From UBA11090 sp035560555 (GTDB taxonomy: Bacteria > Spirochaetota > Spirochaetia > Treponematales > Rectinemataceae), in assembly GCA_035560555.1 (NCBI GenBank), contig DATMZF010000028.1, positions 1 to 20,654 on the forward strand: a stretch of DNA of 20,654 bases, in the 5' to 3' direction. The notes under the pieces are model-generated. The model did not search any database, was not told the origin of the DNA, and saw nothing but the letters and a program-made list of their open reading frames with translations. A program made the translations under genes and the position numbers. This document shows, piece after piece, positions 14,238 to 20,654 of the stretch (its first letter is position 1; each line of letters starts with the position of its first letter).

Positions 14238-16046
14238 ATGTCGGAATTCAACACTCAGTCCCCGATAGTGAGATTGCAGGGCAGCCTGCCCAAGATCGGT
14301 ATCAGGCCGGTAATCGACGGCCGCCGCCGCGGCGTGCGCGAGAGTCTCGAGGACGTGACCATGGGGATGGCCATGGCCGCCGCCAAGCTCATCTCCGAAA
14401 ACCTGAGGCATCCGTCGGGCCAAGCCGTCGAGTGCGTGATTTCCGACACGACGATAGGCGGCGTCGCCGAGGCGGCGGCCACGCAGGAGAAGTTCGAGCG
14501 CGAAGGCGTGGCCGTCACCCTGACCGTGACGCCCTGCTGGTGTTATGGTTCGGAGACCATGGATATGGACGGGACGACCATCAAGGCCGTCTGGGGATTC
14601 AACGGCACGGACAGGCCGGGCGCCGTCTATCTCGCCGCCGTCCTCGCCGCCCACAGCCAGAAAGGCCTCCCGGCTTTCGGCATATACGGTCACGACGTGA
14701 AGGACATGGCCGACATCGCGACGATTCCCGCCGATGTCGCCGAGAAAATCCTGCGCTTCGCGCGCGCCGGCGTCGCGGCCGCCACCATGCGCGGCAAGAG
14801 CTACCTCTCAGTGGGCTCCGTGTCCATGGGCATCGCGGGTTCGACCGTCGACCCCGATTTCTTCCAGGAATACCTGGGCATGAGGAACGAGTTCGTCGAC
14901 ATGAGCGAAATCACGCGCCGCCTCGAGGAGAAGATCTACTCCGAAGCCGAGTACAGGCGCGCCCTCGCCTGGACGAAAAAATACTGCCCCGAAGGACCGG
15001 ACAACAATCCGCCCGAGCAGCAGCACTCCCGCGCGCGCAAGGACAAGGTCTGGGAAATCAGCGTTAAGATGGCCCTCATCATGCGCGATCTCATGGTGGG
15101 CAACCCCGACCTTCGCCGCAAGGGCCTCAACGAGGAAGCGCTGGGGCACAACGCCATAGCGGGCGGCTTCCAGGGCCAGCGCCACTGGAACGACCATTCC
15201 CCGAACGGCGACTTCCTGGAGACCGTCCTCAATTCCAGCTTCGACTGGAACGGCATCCGCGAACCCTACATCGTCGCCACCGAGAACGATTCGCTCAACG
15301 GCGCGGCCATGCTCTTCGGCCATCTCCTCACCGGCAGGGCGCAGATATTCTCCGACGTGCGCACCTACTGGAGCCCAGAGGCGGTCGAGCGCGTCACAGG
15401 CTGGAAACCCGAAGGCCTCGCCGAGGGCGGCTTCATCCACCTCATCAACTCGGGCGCCACGACGATGGACGGCACGGGCGCCCAACGCGACGCCGCGGGC
15501 AAACCTGTGATGAAGCAGTGGTGGGAAGTGACAGAGACGGACGCGAAGGCCTGCCTCAAGGCGACCAGCTGGCGCTACGCTTCCTTGGGCTACTTCCGCG
15601 GCGGCGGCTACTCTTCTGACTTCCTCACCGAGGGTGGCATGCCCGTGACGATGTTCAGGATCAATCTGGTGAAGGGTCTCGGCCCCATGCTCCAGATCGC
15701 CGAGGGCTTCACCGCCACCCTGCCCGAGTCGGTCCACGAAAAGCTGGACAAGCGCACCGACCCCACTTGGCCCACGACCTGGTTCGCGCCTACCCTCACG
15801 GGCGAAGGCCCCTTCAAGGACGTCTACTCCGTCATGGCGGCCTGGGGAGCCAACCACGGCGCCATCTCCTACGGCCACATCGGCGACGACCTCATCACCC
15901 TCGCCTCGGTTCTTCGAATACCCGTCTGCATGCATAACGTATCCGAGGACAGGATTTTCAGGCCGAGCTACTGGAAAGCCTTCGGCATGGACCCGGAAGG
16001 CTCGGACTACAGAGCCTGCGCCGCTCTGGGGCCGTTGTACAAATAA
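14238..16046 (+). CDS. fucI: FucI L-fucose isomerase
   Basis: A 602-residue cytosolic aldose-ketose isomerase that converts L-fucose to L-fuculose; the family also accepts D-arabinose. The metal and catalytic residues known from E. coli FucI (Glu337, Asp361, His528) are matched here by Glu349 in TENDSLNG, Asp373 in FSDVRTYWSP and His540 in GANHGAISYGHIG. Their spacings of 24 and 167 residues are identical, shifted by 12. The N terminus has PKIGIRPVIDGRRRGVRESLE and TVTPCWCYGSETMD, typical of the family. Two close starts exist. The ATG at 14232 touches the AAGGAGG site directly, so the ATG at 14238, with a 6-bp gap, is preferred. It follows the regulator by 54 bp and is the last gene before a strong bidirectional terminator. 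Confidence 0.97.
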   Translation: MSEFNTQSPIVRLQGSLPKIGIRPVIDGRRRGVRESLEDVTMGMAMAAAKLISENLRHPSGQAVECVISDTTIGGVAEAAATQEKFEREGVAVTLTVTPCWCYGSETMDMDGTTIKAVWGFNGTDRPGAVYLAAVLAAHSQKGLPAFGIYGHDVKDMADIATIPADVAEKILRFARAGVAAATMRGKSYLSVGSVSMGIAGSTVDPDFFQEYLGMRNEFVDMSEITRRLEEKIYSEAEYRRALAWTKKYCPEGPDNNPPEQQHSRARKDKVWEISVKMALIMRDLMVGNPDLRRKGLNEEALGHNAIAGGFQGQRHWNDHSPNGDFLETVLNSSFDWNGIREPYIVATENDSLNGAAMLFGHLLTGRAQIFSDVRTYWSPEAVERVTGWKPEGLAEGGFIHLINSGATTMDGTGAQRDAAGKPVMKQWWEVTETDAKACLKATSWRYASLGYFRGGGYSSDFLTEGGMPVTMFRINLVKGLGPMLQIAEGFTATLPESVHEKLDKRTDPTWPTTWFAPTLTGEGPFKDVYSVMAAWGANHGAISYGHIGDDLITLASVLRIPVCMHNVSEDRIFRPSYWKAFGMDPEGSDYRACAALGPLYK

Positions 16047-16071
16047 AGACACTAATGCGTTAACCCATAAT

Positions 16072-16108
16072 AAAAAGGGGCTGTCCAATATTTTGGACAG
16101 CCCTTTTT
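16072..16108. terminator. Bidirectional intrinsic terminator between fucI and hsdR
   Basis: GGGCTGTCCAA (16078-16088) pairs with TTGGACAGCCC (16093-16103) around TATT. The stem is extended outward by one G-U and four A-T pairs. T-runs follow on both strands, so it can end the fucose operon from the left and hsdR from the right. Confidence 0.9.
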
Positions 16109-16135
16109 AAAATTACTTTTAGAAACAGTATAAAT

Positions 16136-19100
16136 TCAAGCAGCCCATTTCAAGCCGCGCGAAGCATAATTGAAGACGAGTTCGTACAACCTTTGGCTCT
16201 TCTGGCTGAAGAGCGCCCGGTCATAGCTCTCTGGCAGATTGCTGTCGAGCACTTCTTCGATGGCAGACTTCACCTTGAACTGGCTCTGTCGATCTTTGAA
16301 CCAATCCTGTACAAGAACTTTCGGTTTTTCGTCGAGAAGGCGCTTCAGCAAATGCCTCGCGGCGTTTTTGACCTTGATCTCTTCGTCCTTGGTCATTCTT
16401 TCTTTCTTGAGAATATCGAAGAGTTCGAGCTCGTCTTTGGAGAGACCTTCCCGGATATAGCGCTCCTCCTCCGCTCTCATCTCTTCGGCATACCTGACAA
16501 GATCGTCGAAGTAGTTCTCCGTCGTCATGCCACCGGCATTGTACGCGTCGATGATCGCCTGCAACCGCTCGGCGAAATTCGCCCTGGCGCTGTTCTCCTG
16601 GAGCATGGTTTCCAGTTTTTTCCCGATGAATTCCCGAAGATTCGCGATCTCGATGTTCTTGTATTTTTTTTCCTTGAATTCTTCCTTGAGCTTGTCGAAA
16701 TCGATCTTGCTCAGGTCCAGCGTCTTTCCTTTCTTGACAATCTGAAACTCGGGCGTCGATTCAGTAGCGAACATCGCGCCGTTGGCGGTGACCACGCTCT
16801 GGTCCAGCAGCTCACCGATCTTGATCTTGATGGAATCCATGTCGGCTTGACCGATGATGCCGTCGATAATTCCTCGCAAGTATTGGAAGACGGACACGAG
16901 CGGCCGGAATTCTTTCCCCAGGATTTCCGGCTTGCAGGCTTCATAGAGAGAGGCGATGGTATTTTCGTATACCTTGAACTCTTTCCAGTAGCGATCTTTC
17001 TCCAACAGGGAGTCGGCGAACTCGGCGAAAAGATGCACCTTATCGAACGTGGTACCGTAGTTCAGCGTCGAGCGAAGATCGATGGCGAGGGAATCGCAGA
17101 ACGCCAGGCCTTGCGCGATCGCGTCGTCGAGCAATACGAACAGCTGGCTTTTATCCCGCACGGGGGTATCATCATCGGTCTGATCGCCTAACGCGTAATC
17201 GGAAAGCGCTTTTTTCATGCTGCGGAACACATTGTAATAGTCCACCACTTCGCCGTTGGCCTTCGAGATCCCGCCGATAGTAAAGGATGTCACGCGGTTG
17301 GCTCTGGCGATCGTCTGCATAAGCGTGTGGTCTTTCATGGGCTTGTCGAGATAGAGAGTCGATACGGTAGGAGCGTCGAAGCCGGTGAGCCACATGGCGC
17401 ACACAAAGACCAATTGCAGCTTATCTTGCGGATCTTTGAAACGATATTCGATATCGTGGCCGTTGGCGTCGATCGCGTTGATTTTCGCGCGATGCGGCTT
17501 AATGTCCAGACCTTGCTTCGCGAAGCGCTCTTCTTCGCCGGCATCCTCGCTGATGACGACCGCCATCTCCACCGAGCGCATGAAGTCCAATCGTCTCTGT
17601 AACCGCCTTTTTACTTGATCATTATTGGCCTTGCTAACCAAACCGACAAGATTTCTGATTTCTTCCTTCCAATATTTCTGCACCTTGTCGTACATCTTCA
17701 CCGAAGTGAATTTGTCGACGGAGATGACCATTCCCTTGCCGAGATAGCCTCGATTGGGGAAATGGGCGACGATATCTTTGGCGATGGTCTCCAGTCGGTC
17801 ATCGCGCTTGATCACTTCCATTTCAGTGGAGAAGTCCCGCTCGAGCTTTTCTTGCGCCTTCTCGTCGAGATTCTCGTCCTCCAGAATCTGAAAGAACTCA
17901 TCGCTCAAGTTGTCGTTCTGTATCAGCACTTCGGGAACGCGTTTCTGATAAAAAAGCGGGACGGTAGCGCCATCGTCGATCGACTGCGCGAAATTGTACT
18001 GGCTCACATAGCCGCCAAACCACTCGAAGGTTTTGCCTTTGTACATCTGATCGCCCTTGCCCAAGAGCGGCGTTCCCGTAAAGGCGAAGAACTGGGCATT
18101 GGGGAGCCCTTTCCTCATATTCTCGGCCAGCGAGGCGTATTGGGTTCGGTGAGCCTCGTCGACGATGACGATGATGTCGTCGCGTTCGGAAAGCACGGGA
18201 TATTCCAGGCCCTTGTCGTAGCGGAACTTCTGGATCAGCGTAAAGATCAGGCGTTTATTGCGCCCCAAATATTCGCGCAACTCCTGCGAATTCCCGGGAC
18301 GGGCCGCGTCGCTCTTCTTGACGGTGTTGGTATCCAGGAAGTTGCGGTAGATCTGTCCGTCTAATTCATCGCGATCCGTAATGATCACAAACGTATAATT
18401 GCCGGGAAATTCGTGGAAAATCTTGCGCGACAGGAAGATCATCGAGAAACTCTTGCCGGAGCCCTGAGTGTGCCAGAAAACGCCGAGCTTCCCCTTCCTT
18501 GTTGCTCTATTTTTAAAGGATTCCACGGCCTTGTTGACGCCGATGAATTGATGGTTCTGGGCTATGATCTTGACGCTGTCCTTATAGTAGAGGATGAAGT
18601 TTTCAACGAAATCCAGGAGACGCGCCTTGGGCAGAAGTCCATGAATAGCGCGTTCCAGGCTGCCGCCATCGCGCTCGATGGATTTCCTGTCAACCTTTTC
18701 CGTCTCGTCATCGGGGCGAAGCCAGCTGAAAAAGTATTCATACCCCGCGTTGAAGCCGCCCACCTTCGTTTCAAGAGCGTTGGACAGAACGCAAAAAGCG
18801 TTGTAGTGGAAAAGGCGCGGGATATCGTGCCTATAATTGGTCAGATTGTCGGCATAGGCGTTCTGGACTTTCACATTCGAGTTTTTCAGCTCAATGAAAA
18901 CGAGGGGAAGGCCATTCACGTAGATAAGGATGTCGGGACGGCGCGGATACTGATCGCCTTTGATCCAGAGCTGGGTAACGGCGCAGAAATCATTGTTCTC
19001 CGGATGCGCGAAATCGATGATCCGGACTAGCCCTTGTTCGCTTTCACCCCGGGTGTTTTCATACTGAACGGGGATCCCGTCGCGGAGCAGCCCATAGACT

Positions 19101-19378
19101 TCCTTATTCGCTAGTATGGGGCTCATGGAAATTCGCCGGGCGGCAAGCGAATCCAGCGCCTGATCGAGCACCGGCGGTGGAATCCTCGGATTCAATGTCG
19201 CGGCCGAAGCCCTGAGAATGTCGAGAAATATAACTTCTTGCTTGGAGGCGCGGTTCGATCCATCGTTCAGGTTTTCCATCTCGGCGACATAGCAGTTGAG
19301 GCTGCGGTAGCCATACTTTCCCACCAACAACGAGACGGCGGCCTTTTCGATCTGATCCTCGGAGATGAAATTTGGCAT
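16136..19378 (-). CDS. hsdR: HsdR, type I restriction enzyme motor and nuclease subunit
   Basis: A full-length 1080-residue HsdR, the subunit that translocates and cuts unmodified DNA in a type I restriction complex with HsdM and HsdS. The N-terminal PD-(D/E)xK nuclease shows Asp149 in RRPDILIYV and Glu163-x-Lys165 in FIELKNS. The superfamily 2 helicase motor follows: Walker A TQGSGKS (Lys309), the DEAH box VDEAHRTQ (407-410), motif III FTGTPL, and TIARANRV in the second RecA-like domain. The C-terminal part after about residue 800 is helical and charged, as expected for the region docking to the methylase. The start has GGGAG 6 bp upstream. The base composition is visibly less GC-rich than in the fucose genes, suggesting transfer. 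The reading frame is intact, so the nuclease is probably active. Confidence 0.97.
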   Translation of the reverse strand: MPNFISEDQIEKAAVSLLVGKYGYRSLNCYVAEMENLNDGSNRASKQEVIFLDILRASAATLNPRIPPPVLDQALDSLAARRISMSPILANKEVYGLLRDGIPVQYENTRGESEQGLVRIIDFAHPENNDFCAVTQLWIKGDQYPRRPDILIYVNGLPLVFIELKNSNVKVQNAYADNLTNYRHDIPRLFHYNAFCVLSNALETKVGGFNAGYEYFFSWLRPDDETEKVDRKSIERDGGSLERAIHGLLPKARLLDFVENFILYYKDSVKIIAQNHQFIGVNKAVESFKNRATRKGKLGVFWHTQGSGKSFSMIFLSRKIFHEFPGNYTFVIITDRDELDGQIYRNFLDTNTVKKSDAARPGNSQELREYLGRNKRLIFTLIQKFRYDKGLEYPVLSERDDIIVIVDEAHRTQYASLAENMRKGLPNAQFFAFTGTPLLGKGDQMYKGKTFEWFGGYVSQYNFAQSIDDGATVPLFYQKRVPEVLIQNDNLSDEFFQILEDENLDEKAQEKLERDFSTEMEVIKRDDRLETIAKDIVAHFPNRGYLGKGMVISVDKFTSVKMYDKVQKYWKEEIRNLVGLVSKANNDQVKRRLQRRLDFMRSVEMAVVISEDAGEEERFAKQGLDIKPHRAKINAIDANGHDIEYRFKDPQDKLQLVFVCAMWLTGFDAPTVSTLYLDKPMKDHTLMQTIARANRVTSFTIGGISKANGEVVDYYNVFRSMKKALSDYALGDQTDDDTPVRDKSQLFVLLDDAIAQGLAFCDSLAIDLRSTLNYGTTFDKVHLFAEFADSLLEKDRYWKEFKVYENTIASLYEACKPEILGKEFRPLVSVFQYLRGIIDGIIGQADMDSIKIKIGELLDQSVVTANGAMFATESTPEFQIVKKGKTLDLSKIDFDKLKEEFKEKKYKNIEIANLREFIGKKLETMLQENSARANFAERLQAIIDAYNAGGMTTENYFDDLVRYAEEMRAEEERYIREGLSKDELELFDILKKERMTKDEEIKVKNAARHLLKRLLDEKPKVLVQDWFKDRQSQFKVKSAIEEVLDSNLPESYDRALFSQKSQRLYELVFNYASRGLKWAA

Positions 19379-19414
19379 TCAAATCTCCCAACATGTTAAT
19401 AAATACTATTTTTT

Positions 19415-19439
19415 TTAACACGTATGGCTCTCGTGTTAA
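19415..19439. promoter_or_regulatory. Inverted repeat upstream of hsdR (candidate operator)
   Basis: TTAACACG (19415-19422) and CGTGTTAA (19432-19439) form a perfect 8-bp inverted repeat with a 9-bp spacer in an AT-rich gap. On the hsdR strand no T-run follows, so it is not a normal terminator. It overlaps the proposed -10 of hsdR, where a bound protein would repress. The winged-helix domain of the neighbouring Fic protein is one possible ligand. Confidence 0.5.
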
Positions 19440-19464
19440 TATAAACGAACTTTTACACCCTCAA
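19436..19464 (-). promoter_or_regulatory. Candidate hsdR promoter
   Basis: On the minus strand TTGAGG (19464-19459, spanning the fic stop codon) and TATTAA (19441-19436) are separated by 17 bp. A stronger hexamer TATATT (19443-19438) is available with a 15-bp spacer. The message would carry a leader of about 50 bases before hsdR. This allows hsdR to be expressed separately from hsdS and fic. Confidence 0.35.
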
Positions 19465-20534
19465 TGGTCCAAGAACAAGGTAAAAAGCGGTTCGTTGACA
19501 TAGAAATTGTATTTGCCGATTTTTTCTTTCTTAAGAAGTCCCGCCTCGGCAAGTTCGTCCAAATACTTGGCTGCTGTTTGGCGCGTGACGGATAAATCCC
19601 GCTCGAGAAACTCGATTTTAGTGTAGGGATGCCTGAAGAGATCGTTCAGAAGGTCCTGGGAGTATAGCTTGGGATGTTTGCCCCGGATCGCGGTCTTGTA
19701 CTCTTTCATCAGGTTTCGAATCGAGTCGATGATCCTTATCGTATCCTTCGCGGTCACTTCGACGCCCGTGAGCATATAGAGAATCCACGCTTCCCAGTCT
19801 TCGGCGTCGCGGACCGCCTGCAAGAGGCGGTAGTACTCGTCCTTGGTCCTGATGATATAACGGCTGAGGTAGAGGACAGGTATGTCGAGGAGACCATTCA
19901 AAATCATGTAGAGAATATTGATGATGCGGCCAGCGCGGCCGTTCCCGTCGTAAAAAGGGTGGATGCTTTCGAACTGGTAATGGATAACGGCCATCTTGAT
20001 CAGCGGATCAATGGGAAAAAAGGCCTCGTTGTTGATGACCTTCTCGAGATTGCCCATCAGGCGAATAATGTCGTCGCTATTCTGTGGAGGAGTATAGACC
20101 GTTTCTCCTGTCCTGTCGTTAACGAGGGCCGTGCCGGGTAACTTTCGAAATCCCGCCCGGTTGTGCTCGATCAGCGCCTGTATTTCCAGAATCTGGTTGT
20201 TGGTGAGCATCCGGCGCTCGAGGACGCTTTGGTACCCGCTGCGGATAGCCCCCGCGTAGCTCTGGACTTCCTTGGCCGCGGAGGACTGGACGAAACTCTC
20301 GAATAGGTCTTCCTTATAGAGCTCGTCGTGCGTCGTGATGATATTCTCGATGGCCGAGCTGTCTTTCGCTTCGAGCAGAGGAAGGGTGTTGATGAGGATG
20401 CCTTGATTCGGGATCGTCTTCGCGACACCCTTGAGTTCGGCGAGGTAGCGGTGAGCCCTCGCCGCTTGCTTGAGCGTGGCCTTGGTTTCGAGATCGACCC
20501 TTGGCGGAAGCTCGGGGAGGACGAAGTCAGGCAT
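19461..20534 (-). CDS. fic: Fic-domain protein (AMPylase type) with inhibitory helix and C-terminal winged helix
   Basis: A 357-residue protein with the architecture of the Shewanella Fic protein: an N-terminal Fic_N-like segment, a Fic core and a DNA-binding-like tail. The active-site loop HPFYDGNGRAGR begins at His192 and matches HPFxDGNGRxxR fully, so nucleotide transfer (usually AMP to a protein hydroxyl) is expected. The self-inhibitory motif [S/T]xxxE[G/N] is present as SSAIEN (Ser59, Glu63, Asn64), upstream of the core, which makes it class II. A flap-like TGETVYTPPQ precedes the loop. The last 70 residues (YTKIEFLERDLSVTRQTAAK and following) read as a winged helix. The ATG at 20534 overlaps the hsdS stop (ATGCCTGA) and has AGGAGG 9 bp upstream; a start at 20588 would overlap hsdS far more. 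The target protein is unknown. Confidence 0.93.
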   Translation of the reverse strand: MPDFVLPELPPRVDLETKATLKQAARAHRYLAELKGVAKTIPNQGILINTLPLLEAKDSSAIENIITTHDELYKEDLFESFVQSSAAKEVQSYAGAIRSGYQSVLERRMLTNNQILEIQALIEHNRAGFRKLPGTALVNDRTGETVYTPPQNSDDIIRLMGNLEKVINNEAFFPIDPLIKMAVIHYQFESIHPFYDGNGRAGRIINILYMILNGLLDIPVLYLSRYIIRTKDEYYRLLQAVRDAEDWEAWILYMLTGVEVTAKDTIRIIDSIRNLMKEYKTAIRGKHPKLYSQDLLNDLFRHPYTKIEFLERDLSVTRQTAAKYLDELAEAGLLKKEKIGKYNFYVNEPLFTLFLDH

Positions 20535-20654
20535 CGATCGCTTCCTCCTGCATGCTTTTCGGAAACTCGATATCCAGATTTTCGACATCTATCGCGCCGG
20601 ACATGAGGCGAGAGAGGAGGCGGTCGCGGGAAGTGGTAAGGCTCTTATTTATAT
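20527..20654 (-). CDS. hsdS: HsdS, type I restriction specificity subunit, C-terminal fragment
   Basis: Only the last 41 codons are in the window; the gene continues past the right edge. The readable end contains TTSRDRLLSRLMSG, the conserved-region helix that closes HsdS proteins (usually LRxxLLxxLxSG), then IDVENLDIEFP and a short acidic tail. HsdS sets the DNA sequence recognised by the restriction-modification complex. The stop codon TGA at 20527-20529 overlaps the fic start by 8 bp, and hsdR lies further downstream on the same strand. This supports the call, with hsdM expected beyond the edge. Confidence 0.85.
   Translation of the reverse strand, partial: INKSLTTSRDRLLSRLMSGAIDVENLDIEFPKSMQEEAIDA

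Noticed and set aside
16193..17191. Plus-strand frame of 332 codons inside hsdR
   Set aside because: It is fully contained in the intact hsdR reading frame on the other strand and shows no recognisable domain.

Overview
The window is about 20.7 kb of high-GC DNA carrying three functional blocks. Its source looks like a diderm (two-membrane) bacterium. Both exported binding proteins (the zinc-binding ZnuA and a sugar-binding protein) have signal peptides that end without a lipobox cysteine, so they should be free in a periplasm. Ribosome binding sites are strong AAGGAGG types and codon third positions are C/G-rich. A high-GC spirochaete is one possibility, but nothing here proves the phylum.

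Region 1 (1-6345) handles metals. The end of an unidentified upstream gene overlaps feoB (ferrous iron GTPase transporter) by ATGA. On the opposite strand lies a four-gene zinc operon, znuA-znuC-znuB-zur. Its last gene overlaps the 3' end of feoB tail to tail by 45 bp. A perfect 9-1-9 palindrome of the Fur/Zur type sits on the znuA promoter and start codon, which suggests zinc-responsive autoregulation and a leaderless znuA transcript. Upstream of znuA on the same strand is a membrane protein with two GlpM-like halves.

Region 2 (6554-16046, + strand) is for sugar use. A Gfo/Idh/MocA oxidoreductase comes first and ends at a long structured terminator. A promoter with two LacI-type operators exactly 30 bp apart follows. 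It drives a ribose-type ABC importer (double ATPase, permease, periplasmic binding protein), a PfkB-family sugar kinase, FucU (L-fucose mutarotase), a LacI-family regulator and FucI (L-fucose isomerase). The expected scheme is import of L-fucose or a related sugar such as D-arabinose, anomer conversion by FucU, isomerisation by FucI, then phosphorylation. A PfkB kinase stands where FucK (FGGY family) would be expected, and no aldolase (FucA) is in the window. Intergenic hairpins flank the binding-protein gene and a 17-bp tandem repeat lies between permease and binding protein.

Region 3 (16136-20654, - strand) is defence. It holds the end of hsdS, a Fic-domain protein with an N-terminal inhibitory motif and a C-terminal winged helix, and a full-length type I restriction subunit hsdR. 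fic overlaps hsdS by 8 bp. A candidate promoter with an inverted repeat over its -10 element lies between fic and hsdR. This block is visibly less GC-rich than the rest and is separated from fucI by a bidirectional terminator, which fits acquisition by transfer.

All gene identities rest on reading motifs and architecture by eye. No database search was run. No stretch over 300 bp lacks a gene.
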